Positions 34,083 through 43,703 of a stretch of DNA of 64,000 nt are shown piece by piece. The position numbers and the translations under genes are program-made. Location of the stretch: contig CAZFST010000003.1 in assembly GCA_964522015.1 (NCBI GenBank), forward strand, positions 62,001-126,000, in the 5' to 3' direction. This stretch comes from QQWI01 sp964522015 (GTDB lineage Bacteria > Bacillota > Clostridia > Peptostreptococcales > Acidaminobacteraceae). Numbering within the stretch: the stretch's first letter is position 1; every line of letters starts with the position of its first letter. Below the pieces are notes generated by a model that saw nothing but the letters and a program-made list of their open reading frames with translations, was not told where the DNA came from and made no database searches.

Positions 34083-36172
34083 AGCTAAGGCATAAAACAC
34101 AACAAAAACATAATAAAAATAGCCATATAGCAAGTAAGGACGTAAAGAGAAGCTGCCTGATGGTAATAATGGTAATGGTAATGTTATCTGCATCAATTGT
34201 GTTTGCTAAGGCTCCTGCCGAAGGTCAACCGGTGACTGCCCAGTCCATTGAAGTACTAACTGCCCAACTGGAAGGATTAGAGGGTCGGGCTAAAGTGGAC
34301 CGCCTTAATCTTTTAGTTGAAAAGTGGCTTGAAAGAGACCGGACCATTGCCGTCGGGTATATCGATCAGGCCCTTACCCTAGCTGAGACCATTGGCTACC
34401 AAGAGGGGGCTCTAGCAGGGAAATTGCATCTTGTGTATTTAGCCATTATAGAGGAACAATATGCACAGGCCATCACAGATCTTGATGGTTTGGTAACTGT
34501 GTTGACCCCTCTTGATAATCCTATTTTGATGGGAAAGGCAAAAAATGCCTATGGTCAACTTTGGTTGGGTCTATCGGATTTTCAGCGGGCCCAGGATGCC
34601 TTTGACAGTGCTCTGTCATTATTCAAATCAGCCGGTGACAGCCGGGGTGTTGCCCAGGCAAAACTCAATTTAGGGGTTGTCTATGCCTTAGTGGGTGGTT
34701 TTGACAAAGCGGTCAGCCATTATTTAGAGGCCATAGATACCTTTGAAGCCCTGGGGCAAGTTGAAGAGTTGGCAGATGCCTATAGCAATTTGGGGTCTGT
34801 TAATGCTCAAATGGGTCGGCAAGAAGATGCCATTACCTATTATACCCTTGCTCTTGAAACCTTTGAAAGGGTCAATGACCGCCGAGGTATGGCCACGGCA
34901 TACAATAACCTTGGCGCTTTCTTCCTTGAGCTAACACTGACTGAGCAAGCAGGAGAATTCTTTGATCAAGCCCAAAAGATATATACTGACTTAAAAGACC
35001 AGACTGGTCTTGGGGATGTAGCCCTACACCGGGGCGCGCTGTTAGAGGGTGAGAAAGATTTGGAAGGGGCTTTAAAGGCCTATCAAGAGGCGGATGTTGC
35101 CTATCAAAGCGTGGGGTATTTGGAGGGACAAGCCGCTGCAAAGAACAATATGGGGACAGTCTACTACCTTCAAGGGGCCTACCAAGGGGCTCTAGAGGCT
35201 CATCAGGCAGCCTTGGATTTGGCTCAGGAAATGACTTATAAAGAAGGGCTTTTGTCCGCCCTTAAAAATTTGAGCATGGATTACCAGGCCCTTGGCAATT
35301 TAGAAAAGGCAAATGAGATGATGGCCACTTATCTGGAGCTCAACGATTATTTACTCCAAGAAAGTATTCAGGCCCAGACTCAAAATAAGCAAGTACTTCA
35401 CGAAACCGAGAAGAAAGAACGGGCCCTAGTTGCTGAACAGGCGGCCAAAGCCTTGGTGGAAGCTCAGAGGCGCCGCTTGATGGTGATTGTGGCTATCATT
35501 TCAGTAGCGGGACTTGTGATTAGTGGTCTATTGGTGCTAGTGGCCAAAGAAAGGCGGAAGTCAGAAAAACTGCTTCTCAATATTTTGCCTAAGAAAATTG
35601 CAGACAAGTTAAAAAAATATGGCAAAGCAGAATCGGAGCGTTTTGAAAACGTCACCGTTTATTTCTCCGATGTGGTGAATTTCACCACAACCAGCGCCAC
35701 CTTGGAGCCTGAATTTTTAATTGGGGAACTCAATGCTATCTTCACCCTGTTTGATAATATTATGGAGTCCCATGGTTGCGAGCGGATTAAAACCATTGGG
35801 GATGCTTACTTGGCCGTTTGCGGCATGCCCGTGGCCAGAGAAGATCATGCCAAGCGCATGGTTTCAGCAGCCCTGAAAATTAGAGAGGCCCTGGCAGCTC
35901 GCAACGATGCCTCGCCTGTTAAATGGGAAATTCGCATTGGCATTCACACTGGCAGCGTGGTTGGGGGCATTGTGGGCATTAAAAAATATATTTACGATGT
36001 GTTTGGTGATACCATCAACACTGCTTCCAGAATGGAAAGCAACTCAGAGCCCATGCACGTGAACATCTCTGAAACCACCTTTGCCCATGTGGAAGGGGAC
36101 TTCCAAACCATTAAACGAGACATGTTAACTGTCAAAGGCAAAGGGGACATGCAGATGTACTTTGTTAGGTAG
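34079..36172 (+). CDS. Membrane-anchored TPR class III adenylate cyclase
   Basis: A 697-residue protein. A signal or anchor helix (about 27-44) leads to a TPR region of roughly 380 residues predicted outside the membrane (repeats such as GVAQAKLNLGVVYALVGGFD, ELADAYSNLGSVNAQMGRQE), then a coiled coil, a membrane helix (about 466-488) and a cytoplasmic class III cyclase domain (525-697). Metal-binding Asp531 (YFSDVVNF) and Asp575 (KTIGDAY) are present. Lys571 and Asp640 (YDVFGD) are the pair that select ATP over GTP. Cyclic AMP synthesis in response to an outside protein signal is therefore predicted. Last gene of the HD-GYP/hydrolase/cyclase operon. Confidence 0.9.
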   Translation: MKLRHKTQQKHNKNSHIASKDVKRSCLMVIMVMVMLSASIVFAKAPAEGQPVTAQSIEVLTAQLEGLEGRAKVDRLNLLVEKWLERDRTIAVGYIDQALTLAETIGYQEGALAGKLHLVYLAIIEEQYAQAITDLDGLVTVLTPLDNPILMGKAKNAYGQLWLGLSDFQRAQDAFDSALSLFKSAGDSRGVAQAKLNLGVVYALVGGFDKAVSHYLEAIDTFEALGQVEELADAYSNLGSVNAQMGRQEDAITYYTLALETFERVNDRRGMATAYNNLGAFFLELTLTEQAGEFFDQAQKIYTDLKDQTGLGDVALHRGALLEGEKDLEGALKAYQEADVAYQSVGYLEGQAAAKNNMGTVYYLQGAYQGALEAHQAALDLAQEMTYKEGLLSALKNLSMDYQALGNLEKANEMMATYLELNDYLLQESIQAQTQNKQVLHETEKKERALVAEQAAKALVEAQRRRLMVIVAIISVAGLVISGLLVLVAKERRKSEKLLLNILPKKIADKLKKYGKAESERFENVTVYFSDVVNFTTTSATLEPEFLIGELNAIFTLFDNIMESHGCERIKTIGDAYLAVCGMPVAREDHAKRMVSAALKIREALAARNDASPVKWEIRIGIHTGSVVGGIVGIKKYIYDVFGDTINTASRMESNSEPMHVNISETTFAHVEGDFQTIKRDMLTVKGKGDMQMYFVR

Positions 36173-36179
36173 CAGATGG

Positions 36180-36196
36180 GTGTTGCCGCACAACAC
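36180..36196. repeat. Dispersed palindromic repeat B, inverted copy
   Basis: GTGTTGCCGCACAACAC is the exact reverse complement of the 17-base core at 7922 and 8015. The flank ACACAGGGACAC also resembles the reverse complement of the GTCCCC flank there. Confidence 0.65.
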
Positions 36197-36239
36197 TACA
36201 CAGGGACACAACGCCAATGGGTTATGGCAGTGAATAGAG

Positions 36240-36273
36240 AAAAGTCGCAGAGAAATTTCTTTGCGGCTTTTTT
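36240..36273 (+). terminator. Terminator of the cyclase operon
   Basis: AAAAGTCGCAGAGAA pairs with TTCTTTGCGGCTTTT (one G-T and one mismatch) and a T-run follows. Confidence 0.8.
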
Positions 36274-36404
36274 GATGATGAATGTAAGAACAACTCACAT
36301 GGAAAATATGGTATGATTATTTAGAGTATATGGAAAGTAAGCCATAACAAACTCAGGTTGAAACTGATACACCTACTGATATACCCACTCAAAAGGAGCC
36401 AGCA

Positions 36405-37574
36405 ATGAAATGTTTACATACAGGCGATTGGCATTTAGGCAAAAGGGTCCACGGCATTCACATGACAGAAGATCAGCGCCATGTGCTGGGGCAATTAATC
36501 GGGCAAATTCAAATAGAAAAGCCCGATGTTCTCCTATTGGCGGGGGATATTTTTGATCGGTCTGTGCCACCGGTTGAGGCAGTGACTTTAGCCGACTGGT
36601 TTTTCTCAGAGCTCCGTAAAGTCAGCGACTGCGCAGTTTGCATGATCAGCGGTAACCACGATAGTGCCGACCGTTTGGGGTTTGCCCGAGGACTTTTGAA
36701 ATCGTCGAATTTCCATATTGCCACCACCTATCAAGATGCCTTAAACCCAGTGGTGATAGAGTGCTCAGGCCAAAAACTCCAAGTGTTTTTATTGCCATTT
36801 TTAGAGCCTGCCATGGTCCGCTACATAGCAGATCAGCCCATTGAAACCCACGACGATGTCTTTGCCCATTTCTCCAAAATTTGGGCGGCAAACAGCATTC
36901 CAGGCATTCCCTCCGTCCTCGTGGCCCACGGGTTTATTGGACACGACGGGCAAACCAGCGAATCAGAAAGACCCTTGGCCATTGGCGGTACAGAAATCGT
37001 AGACGCAAGACATGTTGATCAATTTGATTATGTGGCTTTAGGCCATCTCCATCGTCCCCAAAAGGTGGGCAGGGATCAGGTGCGCTACGCCGGTTCCCTC
37101 CTGAAATATTCTTTTTCAGAAGCCCCCCAGGTGAAGTCCCTTACCTGGGTGACCATCCACCCGAGAGAAACCCAAGAGTTAATCCAGACCACTGATGAAA
37201 ACCTGGCCCAAATCGCCCACTCCACCCTTACCCCCCTGAGGGACCTGCGGATTATTGAAGGGACCCTGAAAGAGTTGATGGAGGCTCCTAGTACCCCAGT
37301 GGACGACTATCTGATGGCTCGCTTGACCGATACGGGAGCCCTATACGAGCCCATGCGCCACCTGAGAAGTGTCTATCCCAATATCCTGAAAATGGAACGG
37401 GTAAGAATAGAGGGAATGGCTGCCCCAGAAAATCAAGTGGCGGCCCAAGAAGCCATGAGCCTACCAGAACTTTTTAGTGCCTTTTATCAGCACGTACAAA
37501 CTGAAGAGGTTTCTGAGGAACGACTGAAGACATTTATCGAACTGGTAGGGACCCTACCTGCCAAGGAGGCCTAG
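36405..37574 (+). CDS. sbcD: Exonuclease SbcCD nuclease subunit
   Basis: A 389-residue calcineurin-like phosphoesterase of the Mre11 family. Metal motifs in order: DWHLGKRVHG (10-19), LAGDIFDRSVPP, SGNHDSADR, LVAHGFIGH and ALGHLHRPQ. A C-terminal capping region follows. With SbcC it cuts hairpins, palindromes and blocked DNA ends, a function of note given the perfect palindrome nearby at 29532. AAAGGAG precedes the ATG. The stop lies one base before the sbcC ATG, so both subunits are made together. Confidence 0.96.
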   Translation: MKCLHTGDWHLGKRVHGIHMTEDQRHVLGQLIGQIQIEKPDVLLLAGDIFDRSVPPVEAVTLADWFFSELRKVSDCAVCMISGNHDSADRLGFARGLLKSSNFHIATTYQDALNPVVIECSGQKLQVFLLPFLEPAMVRYIADQPIETHDDVFAHFSKIWAANSIPGIPSVLVAHGFIGHDGQTSESERPLAIGGTEIVDARHVDQFDYVALGHLHRPQKVGRDQVRYAGSLLKYSFSEAPQVKSLTWVTIHPRETQELIQTTDENLAQIAHSTLTPLRDLRIIEGTLKELMEAPSTPVDDYLMARLTDTGALYEPMRHLRSVYPNILKMERVRIEGMAAPENQVAAQEAMSLPELFSAFYQHVQTEEVSEERLKTFIELVGTLPAKEA

Positions 37575-37575
37575 C

Positions 37576-40500
37576 ATGAGACCGATTCTATTGGAAATGC
37601 AGGCTTTTGGGCCTTATGCAGGACAAACATCTGTGGACTTTTCCGTCTTTGATGAAGTGGGTCTGTTTTTACTCACAGGACCCACAGGGGCTGGGAAAAC
37701 CACACTTTTTGATGCCATTTGCTTTGTGCTTTATGGGGAAAGTAGCGGTGCCCTGCGGCCTGTAGACAGTTTAAGGTCTCACCACGCACCGGTGGATTTA
37801 TTGACAGAGGTCCGACTCAGTTTTGAGTTAAGGGGACGGACCTATCGTATTACCCGAAGCCCAAGACAAGATCGACCTAAGGCCAGAGGAGAAGGGCTCA
37901 CAGATTTTAAAGGGGACGCCACCTTTGAAGACCTTTCTGGGCAGCCTCTTGGAAAGGGGGAAGACCAAGGGCTGGTGCAAGGGCAGGCACCTATTGTCGG
38001 CATCAAAGAGGTGGGCCAAGCCATTTACAAACTTTTAGGGGTTGACGCCCAGCAGTTTAGACAGATTATGATGATTCCCCAGGGGGAGTTTAGACAACTC
38101 CTAATAGCAGAGAGCAAGGACAGGGAAGCCATTCTATCAAACCTGTTTGGCACTGGTCATTACGAATTGATTCGCCAGAAGTTACAAGAAGAAAGCCAGG
38201 CCCTGAGTATTGGCATTGGGGATACCATTCGTGCCAATAAGCAGTTGATTTCTCAGTTGCAAAGCACCCCGCAACTGGAGTCAGAGCCCTTTAAAGCTGC
38301 AGATTTACCGGATGTCAAGAGCTTGATAACAGCCCTTGAAGCCAGCACACAAGAGATAAAGCAAGAGGTCCAACAGCAGGAGCAAGCCCTGGGTACCGCT
38401 AACGATCAGGTTAAGAAACAGGTCCTGGTGATTGAACAAGCCCAAAAGATCAATCAGCAAATCATAGAAATTGAGGCACTCAAGGACAAGCAAGAGACAC
38501 TAAACGCTGAAATGGCAGGGATGGAAGCCCTGCGCCAGCAACTTGCCATCAACCCAAGCTACCGTGAAATAATTAACCTCTCAAAAGAGCAGGATCAGAG
38601 AACCTTAGAACAGCAAGCCCTAGAACAAAAGATGGTCCGCCAAACTCAAGCCTTAAATCAGGCAAAGGTTCATTTGGAAGCTTTGACCCAAGAATTTTTG
38701 GTCTATCAAGGGGGTGAGTTTGAGGCAGGTATTCAGGGCCTAACCACCCAAATAGAAGCCGTGGCTCAGGCACTTAGACTCTTGGCCAGTTTGCAAGAGA
38801 ATGCCAAGGAAAGTTTGTCCGCTCAAGGGACCTTAAACATAAAAGAGGCAACAAAGGGGCAAGTCCAGAAGCAGATACAAGCCATTACCCAAGAATGGGA
38901 GGCCCTTGGTCCATTGGAAGGGATGCTGCTATCGCAGAGGGAGCAGCGGTTTACACTGGAAGCTGAAATTGGCAAACTGGAGCAAAGCTTAAAAACCTGG
39001 GGCCAATTTCAGGGTCAGGCTTTGAATCTTAAAAAAGACTCAGAGGGCCTTCAAGCTGAAAGGGCCCTGATTGAAACCCAAAAGGCTGACGTCCTTGGCC
39101 TAGAAGCCCGCTGGATCGAAGGCAAACGCCGCTACCACCTAAACCAAGCGGCGTTGCTTTCGGGGCTGTTGGTGCCCCTTGAGCCCTGCCCAGTGTGCGG
39201 CAGCTGCGAGCACCCACAGCCCGCGGTAGCCGTGGAGGCAATTGCCCCCCAGGTGCTGACGCAATTGGAGGATGACTACCGCAGCGGGCAGATCGCCCTT
39301 GAAAGTCTTGTATACCACCACCAAAAGGAAGTCCAAAGGCAAAGCGAAGCCTTACAGGACCTAACCATAGACGTGGCAGCACCTGCTCAACCCCTCTCCC
39401 ATTTGCTTTTAGCCATTGAAACCCAGCAAGAGGGTTACCAAGCCAGTCTTTTGCAGGCCAAAGCAGCACTGGCCTTAAAAGTCTCAGAAATCCAAGCCAC
39501 CCTTAAAGGGGCACAAAAGAAAGAGCAGCTTCAAGCCGATATTAAAACACTTGAAAAGGAACTGATGGGACTTGAAAGCGAGACCCAGCAATCCCTTGGA
39601 CACTTAGAGGTGTTAAAAACCCAATCTAATTCTTTAAAAGAGGCCATCGGCGCTCAGCAGCCAAGTACGGATTCAGCCTGGACCCTTGGGGAAGAGGTTT
39701 CTTGGTCCAGGCTGGCAGCTGACCTAAAAACCTTGCAAACCCAAAAGTCTGCCAACTTAAATAGCCAGCTGAACCTAAAGAGCGAGCTACAAAAGCGACT
39801 ATCTGCAGCCGAGGCAACTTGTCAAAGTGATAGCAGTATCAAAGATCATTTTCAAGCTCAGCTTATAGAAACTAATCAGTATCTAAGTGAGCTGAAGACC
39901 CGGATGTCCCAGGGCTTAGACCCTTTAAAACCCATGACCCTTCAAGAGATTGGGGAAAAGCATCTGGAGGATGGTGCCGTCAACACCTACCGCAAAGAAC
40001 TGGAGGCTTTTGACCGGCAATTGACAGGTGTGCAAACCCAACTGGAAGTTCTCCGTAGCGCAGTGGGGCAAAGTACCAACCAAGCATTAGAGCCCCTAAC
40101 TGAAGCCCTTCAGGTCTGCGAAAGCACTCGGGACCACTTGATGGGGTCAGTCAATGATTTAAAGCGATTGCTTGAAAACCATGAACGAATTCACCGTGGC
40201 TTATTGGAAAATAATCTGCAGTCTGAGGCATTAATGGCCCGTTATCAAGAGGTGGCCCATTTATCCGATGTGACTTCTGGAAAAAACCCTAAGAATTTGA
40301 CTTTGGAGCGGTTTGTATTGACCCGGTACATGGATGCGATTTTAGAAAAGGCCAATGGCAAGCTCTTGGGTCTTACTGAAGGGCGATTTTACTTGGTGCG
40401 CACGGAAGATGCCAACCGAAAAGGGAAGCAAGCTGGGCTTGAACTGGCGGCTTTTGACGCTTATACGGGTTCAACTCGCCACGTGAAGACCCTGTCTGGT

Positions 40501-40782
40501 GGGGAGACATTTAAGGCTTCTTTAGCTTTGGCCCTTGGGCTTTCTGAAGTGGTTGAGGCCCATGCCGGCGGTGTTCGACTGGATACCCTATTGATAGACG
40601 AGGGGTTTGGCACCTTGGATTCTGAGTCTTTGGATCAGGCCATTAACTGCCTGATGGACCTTCAGGCCACTGGTCGTTTGGTGGGGATTATCTCCCATGT
40701 TCCGGAGCTTAAGGAACGGATCGGCGCTAAAATTTTAGTGGTGCCAACACAAGAGGGTTCTACCATCAAGACTCTTGTTTAA
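37576..40782 (+). CDS. sbcC: Exonuclease SbcCD ATPase subunit
   Basis: A 1068-residue Rad50-type SMC-like ATPase. Walker A GPTGAGKTT starts at 35 (followed by LFDAICFVLYGE), long coiled coils flank the zinc hook CPVC at 538-541 (CPVCGSCEHP), and the C-terminal lobe has LSGGETFKASLALALGLSEVV and LLIDEGFGTLDSESLDQA. It drives the nuclease subunit SbcD on DNA ends and hairpins. A GGAGG site lies in the sbcD tail. The large antisense open frames within it are by-products of its biased codon use. Confidence 0.96.
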   Translation: MRPILLEMQAFGPYAGQTSVDFSVFDEVGLFLLTGPTGAGKTTLFDAICFVLYGESSGALRPVDSLRSHHAPVDLLTEVRLSFELRGRTYRITRSPRQDRPKARGEGLTDFKGDATFEDLSGQPLGKGEDQGLVQGQAPIVGIKEVGQAIYKLLGVDAQQFRQIMMIPQGEFRQLLIAESKDREAILSNLFGTGHYELIRQKLQEESQALSIGIGDTIRANKQLISQLQSTPQLESEPFKAADLPDVKSLITALEASTQEIKQEVQQQEQALGTANDQVKKQVLVIEQAQKINQQIIEIEALKDKQETLNAEMAGMEALRQQLAINPSYREIINLSKEQDQRTLEQQALEQKMVRQTQALNQAKVHLEALTQEFLVYQGGEFEAGIQGLTTQIEAVAQALRLLASLQENAKESLSAQGTLNIKEATKGQVQKQIQAITQEWEALGPLEGMLLSQREQRFTLEAEIGKLEQSLKTWGQFQGQALNLKKDSEGLQAERALIETQKADVLGLEARWIEGKRRYHLNQAALLSGLLVPLEPCPVCGSCEHPQPAVAVEAIAPQVLTQLEDDYRSGQIALESLVYHHQKEVQRQSEALQDLTIDVAAPAQPLSHLLLAIETQQEGYQASLLQAKAALALKVSEIQATLKGAQKKEQLQADIKTLEKELMGLESETQQSLGHLEVLKTQSNSLKEAIGAQQPSTDSAWTLGEEVSWSRLAADLKTLQTQKSANLNSQLNLKSELQKRLSAAEATCQSDSSIKDHFQAQLIETNQYLSELKTRMSQGLDPLKPMTLQEIGEKHLEDGAVNTYRKELEAFDRQLTGVQTQLEVLRSAVGQSTNQALEPLTEALQVCESTRDHLMGSVNDLKRLLENHERIHRGLLENNLQSEALMARYQEVAHLSDVTSGKNPKNLTLERFVLTRYMDAILEKANGKLLGLTEGRFYLVRTEDANRKGKQAGLELAAFDAYTGSTRHVKTLSGGETFKASLALALGLSEVVEAHAGGVRLDTLLIDEGFGTLDSESLDQAINCLMDLQATGRLVGIISHVPELKERIGAKILVVPTQEGSTIKTLV

Positions 40783-40783
40783 G

Positions 40784-40852
40784 TAGTCGTTCTTTGGATA
40801 TAAGGTGAGTATCATTACGATATAAGCCAATGTCTAAAGGACGACTTTTTTG
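40784..40852 (+). terminator. Hairpin terminator after sbcC
   Basis: AGTCGTTCTTT (40785-40795) pairs with AAAGGACGACT (40836-40846) with one G-T pair, an inner stem adds GGATAT-like pairing, and TTTTTTG follows. Confidence 0.6.
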
Positions 40853-40885
40853 TTCTAGTGACTTCGCTGGGGGGAGATGGCTATT

Positions 40886-42106
40886 ATGCGGACCTTTTCA
40901 TTTGTATGGCTGATGGTCGAGATTTTTAAGAAGGCCCCAGCTGACATCAAAAAAATTCAGAGCATGGGTTTATTGGCCGTAAAAATCGCTCAGATGTTTG
41001 CCCTGCGCATTGATTTTTTATCGCCGGAAAAATGCACTCAGTTGTCTACTTTACTGCAAAACAACACCACAATTGACGATGTCCCCTTTGACCAGCTGAT
41101 TCAAAACTATGAAACAATCCATCTGCTAAAGGCCCTAAAGACCATTGATAAAATCCCATTTGCCAGTGCTTCTGTGGCCCAGGTCCATTTGGGTACTTTT
41201 CCATCAGGGGATAAGGTGGCTGTGAAGATTCTCAAACACGATTATGTTCAAAGTTTTGAAAAGGATGTTAAAAAGGTCATCGGCTTATTTAAAATTGCCA
41301 TCTTTTTTTATCCGAAGTTAAGAAAAGTCGCCAACCCCGTTGCCCTACTGGAGATGATCCAACAGGATACCCTAAACGAATTGGATTTAAGACGGGAATA
41401 TCAACATCAGCAGCTGCTTCGGGATACCTACAGCGCTTACTGCGATCAAGTGGATTTATCGGATATGGCATTTCAAAAGCTCTACCCTGAGTTTAGCCAC
41501 AAGGGCATCTTGGTCTCTGATTTTATTGAGGGCGCCACCTTTGAAACTCTACTGAATGCAGGTGAACTCCCCTACGATGTCTTACTAAGACTTTTTCATC
41601 TCCATGGTTTTTATGTATTTGTAGTAGGGGAATTTCACGGTGATTTACACCCTGGTAACGTCATGCTTTGGCACGATCGCATCTATTTTATTGATTGTGG
41701 GGCTATTGGTCGTGTAGAGAAAGACTTAAGAGAAGGACTTTTCTACTTTATGAAGCACTTAAGTGAATTTGATTTTGTGCGTTGCGCAAAGAGTCTAGAA
41801 GCCATGAGTGAAGTGGCCCTTGCCCCTGAGGCTTATACAAAGTTTGAAGAAAAATTCTTGTTTCTATACAAGGATTTTGCATCAAAAACCGTTTCAGAAG
41901 TCAGCTTGACCATGCAAATGATGAAAACAATTCAACTAGGGGTTCACAGCGGCATGTCCTTTTCTAAGGGGATGTTTCCAATCATTAAAAGCTTGATGTA
42001 TTTGGATGGCATGGTCCGCCGTTCTAATCCAGATGCCATTCTCATGAAAGATATGAGACCCTTTGTTGCCGAACTCGAACAATACATTCTCAGGAGGACG
42101 TTATGA
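40886..42106 (+). CDS. AarF/ABC1/UbiB-family atypical kinase-like protein
   Basis: A 406-residue protein of the ABC1/UbiB family: KIAQMFALRIDFL near the N-terminus, the Ala-rich loop ASVAQVHLG, Lys in KVAVKILK, and the catalytic segment EFHGDLHPGNVML with IYFIDCGAIGRV. These proteins support synthesis or handling of isoprenoid lipids such as quinones. ATG 40886 gives the better spacing to GGGGGGAG; another ATG at 40877 sits directly on that site. The stop overlaps the next gene, a CrtI-like desaturase, by 4 bp, pointing to an isoprenoid or carotenoid role rather than ubiquinone. Confidence 0.88.
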   Translation: MRTFSFVWLMVEIFKKAPADIKKIQSMGLLAVKIAQMFALRIDFLSPEKCTQLSTLLQNNTTIDDVPFDQLIQNYETIHLLKALKTIDKIPFASASVAQVHLGTFPSGDKVAVKILKHDYVQSFEKDVKKVIGLFKIAIFFYPKLRKVANPVALLEMIQQDTLNELDLRREYQHQQLLRDTYSAYCDQVDLSDMAFQKLYPEFSHKGILVSDFIEGATFETLLNAGELPYDVLLRLFHLHGFYVFVVGEFHGDLHPGNVMLWHDRIYFIDCGAIGRVEKDLREGLFYFMKHLSEFDFVRCAKSLEAMSEVALAPEAYTKFEEKFLFLYKDFASKTVSEVSLTMQMMKTIQLGVHSGMSFSKGMFPIIKSLMYLDGMVRRSNPDAILMKDMRPFVAELEQYILRRTL

Positions 42107-43578
42107 AAAAAACAGTCACCATTATCGGTGCAGGCCCCGGTGGTCTGGTAGCTGCAATGATTTTGTCCCATGCTGGTTATCAGGTGGATGTCTACGAAAA
42201 GCAAGATTATATTGGGGGCCGTACCTCCTCTGTGACCCTTGGGGATTATACTTTCGATCTTGGTCCCACTTTCCTGATGATGCCCCATATCCTAGAAGAA
42301 GTCTTTGAACTGACTGGGAGAAAACTTTCGGATTATGTGACGGTTAAAGAAATCGATCCCATGTATCAGTTGAAATTCAAAAGCAGAACCTTCTTCCCAA
42401 CCAGGGATCAAAGCAAGATGTACGAGCAAATAAAAAGGCTCTATCCTGGTAACGAAGAAGGTTATCTCAAGTATCTGAAAAAAGAAAAAAAGCGGTACGA
42501 AACCATTGTTCCTTGTCTACAAATCCCCTACGAGAATTTCGGGTCTCTTTTCAAAAAGCAATTTTTGCGGTCCATTCCTTATTTGGATGCCCATGTTTCC
42601 CTAATGGATGTTTTAGGACGGTATTTTGAAAATGAAGAATTAAAAATGGCTTTTACATTCCAAGCTAAGTATTTGGGCATGTCCCCCTGGACTTGCCCTG
42701 GAACCTTTAGCATTCTCTCTTACATCGAACATGGAACAGGGATCTACCACGTGATGGGTGGTCTAAACCAACTGACCAAAGCCATGGGGAAGGTGGTGGA
42801 AGAGTTGGGGGGGCGCATTCACCTGGGCACTGGTGTCAAGGAGCTCCTGACTGCGGGGGGCAAAGCTACCGGCGTATTACTTGAAGATGGAAGGCCGGTG
42901 CTCAGCGATTACACCATTATCAATGCCGACTTTGCACATTTTATGAAACACCATGTTTCAGAAACTGTTAGACCAAAATACACAGATGCAAAGCTTGCAA
43001 AAAAACGGTACTCATGCTCTACCTTTATGATGTATCTAGGTGTTGACAAGATTTATGACTTACCTCACCACACCATTGCCTTTGCAGATGACTATAAAAA
43101 AAATGTAACAGAAATCGCACAAGACAAAGTTATTTCACAAGATCCTTCAATCTACATTCAACACGCCACCATTACCGACCCTCAGCTAGCCCCCAAAGGA
43201 CACAGTACCCTCTATATTTTAGTGCCGGTACCCAATAATAGCTCTCATATTGATTGGGTAGAGGCCAAGACTTTTTACCGTGACAAAGTCTATTTTGTCT
43301 TAAAGCATAAGTTAGGGTTGGCTGACTTAAAAGACCATGTGGTGACAGAAAAAATCATGACCCCCCCTGACTGGGAAAATGAAAAATCGGTTTATAATGG
43401 TGCCGTTTTTAACTTATCCCACGATGTTAAACAAATGCTCATGTTTAGACCCCATAATCGGTTTGAAGACCTTGATAATTGCTTTTTAGTGGGGGGAGGC
43501 ACCCATCCGGGTTCAGGTCTACCTACCATATTTGAGTCAGGTCGCATTAGTGCCAATTTACTGATGAAAGAGAAATAG
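42103..43578 (+). CDS. Phytoene desaturase-like FAD-dependent oxidoreductase (CrtI family)
   Basis: A 491-residue flavoprotein. The N-terminal dinucleotide site VTIIGAGPGGLVAAMILSHAG is followed by EKQDYIGGRTSS and DLGPTFLMMPH, typical of CrtI. The C-terminal signature FLVGGGTHPGSGLPTIFESG is the bacterial phytoene dehydrogenase motif. It should introduce double bases into phytoene or a C30 analogue. No phytoene synthase or further crt gene lies in the window, so the substrate may come from elsewhere. It overlaps the AarF-like kinase gene by 4 bp; an AGGAGG site lies in that overlap region. Confidence 0.88.
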   Translation: MKKTVTIIGAGPGGLVAAMILSHAGYQVDVYEKQDYIGGRTSSVTLGDYTFDLGPTFLMMPHILEEVFELTGRKLSDYVTVKEIDPMYQLKFKSRTFFPTRDQSKMYEQIKRLYPGNEEGYLKYLKKEKKRYETIVPCLQIPYENFGSLFKKQFLRSIPYLDAHVSLMDVLGRYFENEELKMAFTFQAKYLGMSPWTCPGTFSILSYIEHGTGIYHVMGGLNQLTKAMGKVVEELGGRIHLGTGVKELLTAGGKATGVLLEDGRPVLSDYTIINADFAHFMKHHVSETVRPKYTDAKLAKKRYSCSTFMMYLGVDKIYDLPHHTIAFADDYKKNVTEIAQDKVISQDPSIYIQHATITDPQLAPKGHSTLYILVPVPNNSSHIDWVEAKTFYRDKVYFVLKHKLGLADLKDHVVTEKIMTPPDWENEKSVYNGAVFNLSHDVKQMLMFRPHNRFEDLDNCFLVGGGTHPGSGLPTIFESGRISANLLMKEK

Positions 43579-43629
43579 TTTGTCACCAGCACCTATTTTA
43601 TTTAAAAGTGCCTAAATTTTTTTTCAACC

Positions 43630-43658
43630 TTGAGAATGTGACTGGTTTCTGCTAGACT
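43630..43658 (+). promoter_or_regulatory. Promoter of the photolyase gene
   Basis: TTGAGA (43630-43635) and TAGACT (43653-43658) with 17-bp spacing, about 45 bp ahead of the photolyase ATG. Confidence 0.55.
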
Positions 43659-43703
43659 GATAAAGATGCATGATTACTGGCATACGCATCACTAGGAGAA
43701 ATT

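Noticed and set aside
39029..39469. Antisense open frame of 146 codons inside sbcC
   Set aside because: A shadow of codon bias in the coiled-coil region; no ribosome site or family resemblance.
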